Assembly: GCA_910577825.1 (NCBI GenBank) | Contig: CAJTOK010000005.1 | Coordinates: forward strand, 1 to 64,000 | Direction of reading: 5' to 3' | From: an uncultured Lachnospiraceae bacterium | GTDB taxonomy: Bacteria > Bacillota > Clostridia > Lachnospirales > Lachnospiraceae | DNA: 64,000 nucleotides | Shown here: piece after piece, positions 15,444-22,840 of the stretch | Position numbering within the stretch: position 1 is the stretch's first letter | Layout of the letters: each line of letters begins with the position of its first letter | Made by a program: the position numbers and the translations under genes | The notes under the pieces: generated by a model | What the model was told of the DNA's origin: nothing | Database searches by the model: none | The model's input: the letters and a program-made list of their open reading frames with translations, nothing else

Positions 15444-16813
15444 TTATATTGTTATAAACAAAAAAGTGTAGAACCTGTTATGTTGCAGATGTAGCAGATA
15501 GTGGATATTGGGGATTAGTATATGTATATTTATGCAATGTTATGTATATTTATTCATTATAAATTAAAAAAACATAAACCAGCTTTAATTTATGCGAACC
15601 AAAACATTATATATAATATATATTTACATATATAAAAATTAATATGCCTGTCATCACTATCCCCGTAAACAGCAGGTTATAATATTTATTGCAGTATATC
15701 TCATAATAAATATTATAATTAATATAATCAAAATATATGTTGTAAATATGCCAGTTCACTTTTTAAATATCTAATGTCATTAAAAGTCAAGTTGCAAAAA
15801 TGTACGAAATGAAACTTACATTTATTTTACGCCCTGTATTGCATGGGTTTAGTGCCAAATATCACAGTGGGGGTATATTTACATTTTAAACCCAATACAC
15901 TATTACCCAAAACCACCCATCAGTTCCACACACAAGCCAGCTTCAATTTTCCATTTTATTATGCCCCTCCAGCCTGTGAAAAACTCCCATACGGAATTTA
16001 TCCCATATATTCACAGACTGCCAGAAAACAGCAGTCCCCATTCGGTGCTTGCGTTCGGTACGCCCTTTATTTGCAAGGAAAACCTTTATTTACCAGCACC
16101 TGTATACAGCCATAACCAATAAAATTATGCCTTAAAGCCTTGATTTTACAGCATTTGCCCGAACCTTTAATTTACTGTGGAAAATACCCATCACCTGACT
16201 GCTGAAAAATTGCCTGGTTTTATTCCAATACATATCCCAGAACCCTCATAAACACTTAACTTTCCAGCAGCCAGAAAAGACAAATGCTGCCCTTGTCCCA
16301 GACCGCACCGAAGCCGGTTATATTTTATATCCAGACCACACATAGTATTTTTTAGGATAATATTAAAACATTATAAAAAAATAAACAAATTAATACATGT
16401 ACCAATTACTGCCATTCCAATATACCTTTACCAGAAAAACATCTGTTTTCCATCAATGTGTTATAACTTCTTAATGTTATCCATACATATTTCTGATTAT
16501 GCAGCTAATACATATTCCCATATATTTATCTGTATCACCTGTATAGCCTCTGGAACAATAAACATAAAAATACAAAAAAATATATTGCCTGTCCATACCA
16601 GATATGTATTTTAAAATATTACCAAAGGAAATCTGGACAATTACAGTTCTTATACAGAAAACCCCTGCACCAGGTATAAATGTCCAGATTTTTTAATGGT
16701 GCTTTATAAACTGCCCTGTCCCGGATATAAACCTTAACATTTAAAAGAACCAGTTAATGTGGGGACAGTATTAAAAAATCCCTTTTATATAAACAGGAAA
16801 AAATTAATACCTT

Positions 16814-16859
16814 AAAATACTTTTTCCAGGAGCGTAGCGTATGGAAAAGTATTTTAAAC
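16814..16859. repeat. Long hairpin in the inter-arm region
   Basis: AAAATACTTTTTCC pairs with GGAAAAGTATTTT across a 15-base loop (AGGAGCGTAGCGTAT), with one bulged T. It is followed by further GCGTAGC-containing sequence and by a GGGGTGTCCCC palindrome near 16900. Confidence 0.6.
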
Positions 16860-16997
16860 AAGCATATTTGCGTAGCAAAGATGCGCAGTAACGGGGAGTG
16901 GGGTGTCCCCACATATATTATAATAAATACATATATTATGTGTCCTGTATATATTACATAAAAGAAAACGCAGGAGTAATAAAAAAGAAATGGATAT

Positions 16998-17340
16998 ATC
17001 CGCCTGCGGCAGCTTAGTCATTCGCTACGCTCATTCTTTTGTTCGCAATCTCCGATTGCTCACAAGAATATTAATCCAGATTAAAAAAATTAATTATTAT
17101 TCCATATGGTTACTACCAGGTTAATTAATATGTGTTCTGTTTACATCTGTATATGGGTAACTGTACATGAATAATAAAAAGGAATACAGAAGTAACGGCC
17201 TGCGACAGCCTGGGCAATCGCTGCAGGCAGCCCATGCCTTACTCGCAATCTGAAGATTGCCCGTACATTGATAATTCAGAATTGTTTTATTTAAAAAAAG
17301 GAGAATTATTTATTATGCACATGGTTATTACCAGGCCAGT
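16998..17340. repeat. Two diverged ~200-bp direct repeats
   Basis: The copy starting ~17002 (GCCTGCGGCAGC, then TTCGCAATC, GATTGC, then CATATGGTTACTACCAGG) is echoed from ~17199 (GCCTGCGACAGC, CTCGCAATC, GATTGC, then CACATGGTTATTACCAGG). Each carries GCAATC...GATTGC-type hairpins. The order of blocks is conserved while the sequence has drifted. Possible roles are leader RNA, protein-binding array or recombination scar. Confidence 0.5.
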
Positions 17341-17605
17341 CATTATGCAATATGTACCACAGCCACCTTTTATATAAATATATATTTGGGAATTGTAAAG
17401 GAATAACAGGTAAGAAACAATACAGGAGAAAATGCTCCCAGCCCTTATTCTGACTGGGTTTATAGAAAAGTTTAAGCAATTCCTCAATAATATATATATA
17501 TATATATATTATGGGATTTAGCTTAAATAAAATATCAGTATTTTTTATACTGCCATGTATCAGAACATTTCATAAAAATATATGCCTTAAAGGAGAATTA
17601 CATCT

Positions 17606-18742
17606 ATGGAAACAAAAAACATCAGGACAGGAGAAGTTGCAGAACAGGAACTGGTTCATTTATTTGGAAGTGTGGCACAGAAAAAATCATATAAAGACAA
17701 TGGCCATTTTGTTGGTTCTAATAAACAGACTTTATTAAAAAATATATCAAAATACTGCAAAATTGAAGATTGTGGCAGGCGTATATACAGAATAACAGAA
17801 GTATACAGGTACTCTCTTCCACCAAACTTTACTAAAATGAACAAATCATTATACAGGTATATTATCCCTCTGCTCCTCTCATACCTTACAGACGTGCATG
17901 ATGAAAATAACAAGCCTGACATGGGATTATGCATATGGGCAAGGGAAATTGGCATGGTAAACAGGAATTTTAACCTTATCAGGTACAACAAACAAAGTAC
18001 AAGCCAGTCAGTTGGTTTACCTGTCACTGTCATAAATGATTTTTTTGATAAATCTGAAAGCATGGCTGGATGGTATATGGATAATGCATTTAGTTATTTA
18101 AAATCTGCTGGTCTTATTATTTGTAATATTATCTACCATGCCAGCAAAGAAATCTCTGATGGCAGGATAAAAATTGATGAAGACTGCAATGTTTATACAG
18201 AAATATCACTGGACAGCCACAGGGCATCAGAAGAAGAAACCATGTATTATTCCCAGTGTGTTGCTGCTGCTGATACCCTGGCAGGGATAAAAAACAGCAA
18301 AGAAAGATATTACAGCAAAAAATCAGGCAGGTTTAATTCCGCATTAAAAAAAGAACTATATAAAGAAAAGATTAAATGTATCTATAAAACATATGAAATA
18401 TCCTGTACTGACATTGAAAAATGCAGGTTTATACTGGGACAGTTTGTGGAGAACAGCCATGACATCCTTACCAGCAGGTTAAATAAAGAATTTACAGCAA
18501 TGGTTATGGAAAATGCAGGAAAACGTTTTGATGCAGACCCTGGGAAATACAAATGCTGTAAATGCAGAGATGATTATATGATGTATTTTGGCTGGCTGTG
18601 TGAAATGGTAATTGATAAAAATACAGAATATTTAGGGAACAGGATAAAGAAGAAGAAATTTGAAGATGGTTACAGTTTGCATGTTACACCAGAAAGGAAT
18701 GGAAAACAATGGAATTTAACAGGCAGCAGGAAACGGCAGTAA
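17606..18742 (+). CDS. Early protein, unrecognised (378 aa)
   Basis: Not recognised. The start at 17606 follows AAAGGAGAATTACATCT. The protein is basic, soluble and tyrosine-rich. Its middle (PLLLSYLTDVHDENNKPDMG, WAREIGMVNR, FFDKSESMAGWYMDNAFSYLKSAGLI) could contain a winged-helix, and near the C-terminus CCKCRDDYMMYFGWLCEM holds a possible metal-binding cysteine group. It overlaps the helicase gene by 34 bp, so the two are coupled, suggesting a DNA replication or recombination partner of the helicase. Confidence 0.65.
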   Translation: METKNIRTGEVAEQELVHLFGSVAQKKSYKDNGHFVGSNKQTLLKNISKYCKIEDCGRRIYRITEVYRYSLPPNFTKMNKSLYRYIIPLLLSYLTDVHDENNKPDMGLCIWAREIGMVNRNFNLIRYNKQSTSQSVGLPVTVINDFFDKSESMAGWYMDNAFSYLKSAGLIICNIIYHASKEISDGRIKIDEDCNVYTEISLDSHRASEEETMYYSQCVAAADTLAGIKNSKERYYSKKSGRFNSALKKELYKEKIKCIYKTYEISCTDIEKCRFILGQFVENSHDILTSRLNKEFTAMVMENAGKRFDADPGKYKCCKCRDDYMMYFGWLCEMVIDKNTEYLGNRIKKKKFEDGYSLHVTPERNGKQWNLTGSRKRQ

Positions 18743-20619
18743 ACGCCACCGCAGGGAACATATGCGTAATTGCTGCCGCAGGGTCTGGAAAGACAACGGT
18801 ACTGGTACACAGGATTAAAAACATAATAGGAAACCACGGGTGCCGCCCGTCATCTGTCCTTGCTGTCACATTCAGCAGGAAAGCAAAAGACACTATTGTG
18901 GAAAAATTAGGAAAACTGGGTATTAAGAATGCCAGTGTGGAAACATTCCACTCACTTGCACTGAAAATCATTAACTCTGGTTACGGGCCGAATAAGTTCA
19001 AAGTATGGACAGCTGCATGGGAAAAAGAGAAATTTATAAAAGACATATGCTGTTCCCTTGGCTTATGCCACCCGGATGATGTCCCGTTTAATGAAATATC
19101 CGGTTTTATTGCATTGCAAAAAAATAACATGAAAAAACCAGGAGGGGAACTTGTCTTTACAGATAACCTGCCCTTTGTCAAGAAAGATATGGTAGCAATA
19201 TATACACAGTATGAAAAAGAGAAAGAGAAAAATGGCTATATTGAGTTTGATGATTTCCTGGACATGGCAAATGATGTGTTTGACACTATGCCAGATATAC
19301 TGGGACATTACCAGCAGAAGTTCAAATACATACTTGCAGACGAGTTCCAGGACGTTTCAATGTCCCAGGCTTTACTTTTACATAAAATAAATGGTTACAA
19401 TACAATGGTTGTTGGCGACCCTCTGCAGGCAATATATGCTTTCAGGGGCGGTGACAGCAAATACATCATGGATTTTAACAGGACATATAAAAATGTATCA
19501 GTTATCAGCCTCAGCATAAATTACAGGTGCAGTGCTGGTATTGTAAAAACTGCAAACAGGCTTGCAGAAAGCATACCAGATTCAAAACATGAAAATTATG
19601 TTGGGAGCAGTGCTTACAATGGAAACTATAAACTGCCAGGACTGGCACATTTTACAGATGAACATGGTGAAAGCATGTGGATATCAGAAAAAATTATGAA
19701 GTTAAAAGAAGAATACAGTTATGATGGCATTGCAGTGCTTGCAAGGACAAATGCACAGTTACAGAAATTTGAAACATGCTTCCATAAGGCAGGCATACCA
19801 TTTGATATTGTTGGCGGGACACTTTTTACAGACCTTCCTGAAATAAAACTGGTACTCTCCTACTTGCGCCTGGCATATGACACAGATGATAATGAAGCAT
19901 TCAGGTATTTATATAACAAGCCAGACAGGTGGCTTGACAGGAAATTCCTGGCAGAAACCACAGAAAATGCAGCTGGCAGGAAAGTGTCCCTGTATGAATC
20001 AATGTCTGCCATAAGGAGAAGATGCTGGCGTTTCAGGGACGGGATTGATGAAATCATTGAAGTAATAAAAAATTTACAAAACGGGGAATTTGAAACAGTA
20101 TCAGACATGGTGGTTTACATAAGGCAGCGCCTTGGCATAGACAACTTTGTATCAAAAGGGAAGCGGGCTGATGATGGCAGCTATGCTGAACAGGCTGGCA
20201 ACCTGGACAGTTTTGGGGATATGTGTAAAGAATACACTTCTGTTGGAAGCCTTTTAAGTTACCTGGATAACCTTAACAAAGAAGCAACAGAAAAGAAGAA
20301 AGAAAATGTAAAGCTGCTTACTATACACAAAGCTAAAGGGATGGAGTTTCCTGTTGTATTCATTGCCGGCTGTAGTGACGGTTTACTTCCCCATTCCAGG
20401 AGCTGTGACACAGATGATGAACGCAGGCTGTTCTATGTTGCCATAACAAGGGCTGTAAAGGAGCTTTATATAACCTGCCCACATGAATACAATAATATAC
20501 CAATTACAGCCAGCCCTTTTATAGAAGATATAAAGGGGACAGTTAATGTTATTGGAGCCAGTGAAATAATGGAAGCAAACAAAAACAGCCTGGAAAACCA
20601 GCATGAACCAGCTGTTTGA
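18709..20619 (+). CDS. UvrD/PcrA-type superfamily 1 DNA helicase (636 aa)
   Basis: All superfamily 1A helicase motifs are present in order: Q motif and Walker A (NRQQETAV, AAAGSGKTT, residues ~4-29), motif II DEFQD, motif III GDPLQAIYAFRGGD, motif IV NYRCS, motif V LLTIHKAKGMEFPVVFIAGC, and motif VI DDERRLFYVAITRA. It would translocate 3'-5' on single-stranded DNA using ATP. It is ~90 residues shorter than PcrA, missing mostly the C-terminal tail. It overlaps the preceding gene. Its role is probably in phage replication or repair. Confidence 0.95.
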   Translation: MEFNRQQETAVNATAGNICVIAAAGSGKTTVLVHRIKNIIGNHGCRPSSVLAVTFSRKAKDTIVEKLGKLGIKNASVETFHSLALKIINSGYGPNKFKVWTAAWEKEKFIKDICCSLGLCHPDDVPFNEISGFIALQKNNMKKPGGELVFTDNLPFVKKDMVAIYTQYEKEKEKNGYIEFDDFLDMANDVFDTMPDILGHYQQKFKYILADEFQDVSMSQALLLHKINGYNTMVVGDPLQAIYAFRGGDSKYIMDFNRTYKNVSVISLSINYRCSAGIVKTANRLAESIPDSKHENYVGSSAYNGNYKLPGLAHFTDEHGESMWISEKIMKLKEEYSYDGIAVLARTNAQLQKFETCFHKAGIPFDIVGGTLFTDLPEIKLVLSYLRLAYDTDDNEAFRYLYNKPDRWLDRKFLAETTENAAGRKVSLYESMSAIRRRCWRFRDGIDEIIEVIKNLQNGEFETVSDMVVYIRQRLGIDNFVSKGKRADDGSYAEQAGNLDSFGDMCKEYTSVGSLLSYLDNLNKEATEKKKENVKLLTIHKAKGMEFPVVFIAGCSDGLLPHSRSCDTDDERRLFYVAITRAVKELYITCPHEYNNIPITASPFIEDIKGTVNVIGASEIMEANKNSLENQHEPAV

Positions 20620-20661
20620 AACTATGGAAATGTATTTATTAAATAAAAGGAAGGAAAACAT

Positions 20662-20718
20662 ATGGAAACTGGAGTATTAATAGAAGGCAGACAGAAATTT
20701 ACAGGAAGCATTTGTTAA
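20662..20718 (+). CDS. Possible 18-codon peptide after the helicase
   Basis: AAGGAAGGAAAACAT precedes an ATG, and the frame ends after METGVLIEGRQKFTGSIC. The ribosome site is good, but the product has no family. It could be the start of a gene that has since been truncated. Confidence 0.25.
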   Translation: METGVLIEGRQKFTGSIC

Positions 20719-20871
20719 GGCAGTAAACTATATCCATGGCCATAATATGGCATAACAAAAATATAAAAACAGAATAAATAAGTGTAACTACAAACTATTG
20801 CAAAGAAGAAGCCGGCACAATAACAATTTTAAAAAATCTTATGGAAAGAAAAGAGGGGATTTTAACAATAC

Positions 20872-21090
20872 ATGGCAAAGAACTATACCACAGACTGTTT
20901 TACCAAAAGGAATGATGGCACACATTTTAAAGGACTGGTATGGCCTTCTGATTTTGATACAGATTACCCAAACAGGCGTAACATTGCCAGGCGTATAGCA
21001 ATGGACTGCGGGGTTGACCAGCTTTGCCAGAAAAACAGCAAAGCAAGGGACAGGAAACAGAAAAAACATAAGAAAGGCAGGAAGAAATGA
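20872..21090 (+). CDS. Small basic phage protein (72 aa)
   Basis: Not recognised. AAGAGGGGATT lies 11 bases before the ATG. The C-terminal third is very basic (SKARDRKQKKHKKGRKK), suggesting nucleic-acid binding. Its last codons overlap the next start in an ATGA arrangement. Confidence 0.55.
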   Translation: MAKNYTTDCFTKRNDGTHFKGLVWPSDFDTDYPNRRNIARRIAMDCGVDQLCQKNSKARDRKQKKHKKGRKK

Positions 21091-21473
21091 CTAAACTTGT
21101 TTATAAAAAGTATAAAGGGAACAGCAGCATACTGGAAATAGATTTACATAACGGCTACACCATAATTGCCATTAAAACGTGGGACAAGGAAAAAGCTGTT
21201 TACAATGCAGAACTGCGCCTTAAAGAAAACACTTCTGAAAAATGGGATTTAATAGAAAAAGCTGGAAACCTTGTGTTTGATACAGGCAGAAGGGATATTA
21301 ATTCTGCTGTACTAAGGCAGGTTTCAACATATTTCCAGGAAGGCTTTTTCGATTATTACATAAAAAGGAACAGATACGAAACAAAATGTCTTGACAGGGG
21401 CAATGAAATATTTGAATGGGAAAAAACTAATAAAAAACACCTGCCGGCGCAGAAAATACAAAGAAAGGGATGA
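21087..21473 (+). CDS. Hypothetical phage protein (128 aa)
   Basis: Not recognised. It starts in the stop codon of the preceding gene. The N-terminal half is beta-rich (SSILEIDLHNGYTIIAIKTW, YNAELRLKENTSEKWDL) and the second half is helical with a basic tail. This layout is common in small phage proteins of early operons, whose function is mostly unknown. Confidence 0.6.
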   Translation: MTKLVYKKYKGNSSILEIDLHNGYTIIAIKTWDKEKAVYNAELRLKENTSEKWDLIEKAGNLVFDTGRRDINSAVLRQVSTYFQEGFFDYYIKRNRYETKCLDRGNEIFEWEKTNKKHLPAQKIQRKG

Positions 21474-21479
21474 TATGCC

Positions 21480-21704
21480 ATCTGTGATATATGCAGACAG
21501 ACACCTTGCCACAGTTTATGCCCTGGTTATGAACCGCCACAGGCATCATGCCGCTGTTCTGCCTGTGGCGGGGGTATTTATGAAGGTGAAGAATATATAG
21601 AAAATAATGAAGGGGACTGCCGCCATTATGACTGTTTCACTGGTACAAGGGAAATGCTGGGATGGCTCGGGCACAGGGTCATGGTTATGGGGAATGGTTT
21701 TTAG
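21480..21704 (+). CDS. Zinc-finger protein, apparent AUC start (74 aa)
   Basis: The frame beginning CDICRQTPCHSLCPGYEPP contains three cysteine groups (CDIC, CRCSAC, and a late C), then GGGIYEGEEY and RHYDCF. It resembles a treble-clef or LIM-like zinc protein of a kind common in Firmicute phages. No AUG, GUG or UUG is in frame between the upstream stop (TGA at 21472) and the first cysteine. The only suitable codon is ATC at 21480, nine bases after AGAAAGGG. An overlapping frame with an ATG gives a non-protein-like sequence. Confidence 0.6.
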   Translation: MCDICRQTPCHSLCPGYEPPQASCRCSACGGGIYEGEEYIENNEGDCRHYDCFTGTREMLGWLGHRVMVMGNGF

Positions 21705-21733
21705 TGATAGTAAATCAGGTTTTTTAATTCTGC

Positions 21734-21784
21734 CGTAAGACTATGGTATTTTATAGAAATAAAAAATATCCATATAGTCTTACG
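21734..21784 (+). terminator. 11-bp hairpin before the endonuclease gene
   Basis: CGTAAGACTAT (21734-21744) pairs perfectly with ATAGTCTTACG (21774-21784) across a ~29-base AT-rich loop. There is no strong uridine tract, so it may be a processing or attenuation site rather than a terminator. Confidence 0.45.
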
Positions 21785-21820
21785 TTTAAAAATTTAATAT
21801 ATGGGAAAGGATGATTATCT

Positions 21821-22825
21821 ATAAGCAATACTATTAAAAGCCAGGAATGGTTTGAAGAAAAAGTCAGGAATTATCATAATGATAAAGTTGAAATTTTAAG
21901 TAAATATAATGGTTCTGAAAATCCTGTTGACATTATATACCATTGTGGTTTGCATGGGGATACATATACTACATTAAATGCAAAGAATATCTGTAAACCA
22001 TATTTCTTGCCATGCAAAAAATGCCAGTCAGCCAAAAAATCGGAATCTGGAAGAAATACCCCAAAATATAATAAAGAATTTTATTATAACCGCTTGACAG
22101 ATTATTGTAAAAAACATGGAGGATATGTTTTAGAAAACAAATGGACAAAAGCAAAAAATATATACCATTTTAAATGTAAAAATCCAGGCCATCCAGTATT
22201 TGAATCAACGGCAGATGCTTTATATAGTGGAAAACACTGGTGTCCATATTGTTCTGGGCGTTCAGGTGATTTCCAGAATGAACTGTTAGAAATATGTAAA
22301 TCAAAAAATGGGGAACTTCTTAGTGGTTATATAAATGCCAGAAGCTGTGTAACAGTAAAATGTAAAAAACATAATTATATATGGAATATACTTCCAAACA
22401 ATATTAAAAAAGGCAGATGGTGTCCTGTGTGCAGTATGGGGTTTAATGAAAAAGTTGTGTGGGATTATTTTAAAAATATGCAATGCAATGTCCAAATCCA
22501 GTATACTTTTGATGGTCTGACAGGGCAAAACAACGAAAAACTGAAATTTGATTTTGCAGTTTTTCATTATACAGGAAATCTTGTATATCTGGTAGAAGTG
22601 GATGACGAAGAACACAAAAACAGATATTTTGGTAATTCCCCAAGACAAATCCAGAGGCAGATGGCAATCCAGAGGGATAAAATCAAGGATGACTATTGTA
22701 AAGAAAACAATATCCCCCTATACCGTATGGAAGTGCCTTTCCGTAACCTGGATAAATGGGAATATGAGGATTATTACAGATATATCAATGCAAAATTAGA
22801 ATTTATAGCCAATTTATCAAGATAA
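21821..22825 (+). CDS. EDxHD-type (Vsr-like) homing endonuclease, free-standing, apparent AUA start (334 aa)
   Basis: Repeated zinc-ribbon-like units (CGLHG...CKKC; CKNPGH...CPYCSG; CKKH...CPVC) fill residues ~35-215. A nuclease domain follows: FNEKVVWDYF, LKFDFAVF, VEVDDEEHK, then RDKIKDDYCKENNIPLYRM. This E...D...ExD..H...D..K order is the EDxHD/Vsr-like fold known from I-Bth0305I. The in-frame stop TGA at 21812 excludes an upstream start. ATA at 21821 is nine bases after AAAGGA, while a TTG at 21950 would cut off the first zinc unit. It lies just upstream of the RNA polymerase gene and probably spreads by cutting intronless or empty alleles. Confidence 0.75.
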   Translation: MSNTIKSQEWFEEKVRNYHNDKVEILSKYNGSENPVDIIYHCGLHGDTYTTLNAKNICKPYFLPCKKCQSAKKSESGRNTPKYNKEFYYNRLTDYCKKHGGYVLENKWTKAKNIYHFKCKNPGHPVFESTADALYSGKHWCPYCSGRSGDFQNELLEICKSKNGELLSGYINARSCVTVKCKKHNYIWNILPNNIKKGRWCPVCSMGFNEKVVWDYFKNMQCNVQIQYTFDGLTGQNNEKLKFDFAVFHYTGNLVYLVEVDDEEHKNRYFGNSPRQIQRQMAIQRDKIKDDYCKENNIPLYRMEVPFRNLDKWEYEDYYRYINAKLEFIANLSR

Positions 22826-22840
22826 ACGGAGGAATGAAGT

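Larger units (their letters stand above)
15460..17605. other. ~2.1-kb region without convincing genes
   Basis: No frame here has a ribosome binding site and protein-like composition on either strand; a 90-codon frame at 15843 has neither. The left part (15.46-16.8 kb) is AT-rich with long homopyrimidine/purine patches. The right part holds hairpins and diverged direct repeats described separately, then a TA-dinucleotide run (~17490-17510). It separates the leftward and rightward arms and probably contains the early rightward promoter and a long leader RNA. Confidence 0.5.

Noticed and set aside
15843..16115. 90-codon plus-strand frame in the inter-arm region
   Set aside because: No ribosome site, unusual composition (many P, Y, T and Q) and no recognisable motif; it lies in AT-rich non-coding sequence.
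20798..20998. 66-codon frame overlapping the 72-aa gene
   Set aside because: The overlapping frame at 20872-21090 has the better start, coupling to the next gene and a plausible basic protein; this one is a shadow.
21391..21600. 69-codon frame containing ATG near 21475
   Set aside because: Its sequence (RHRHHAAVLPVAGV...) looks non-protein-like; the overlapping frame from 21480 has a clear zinc-cysteine pattern and runs longer.
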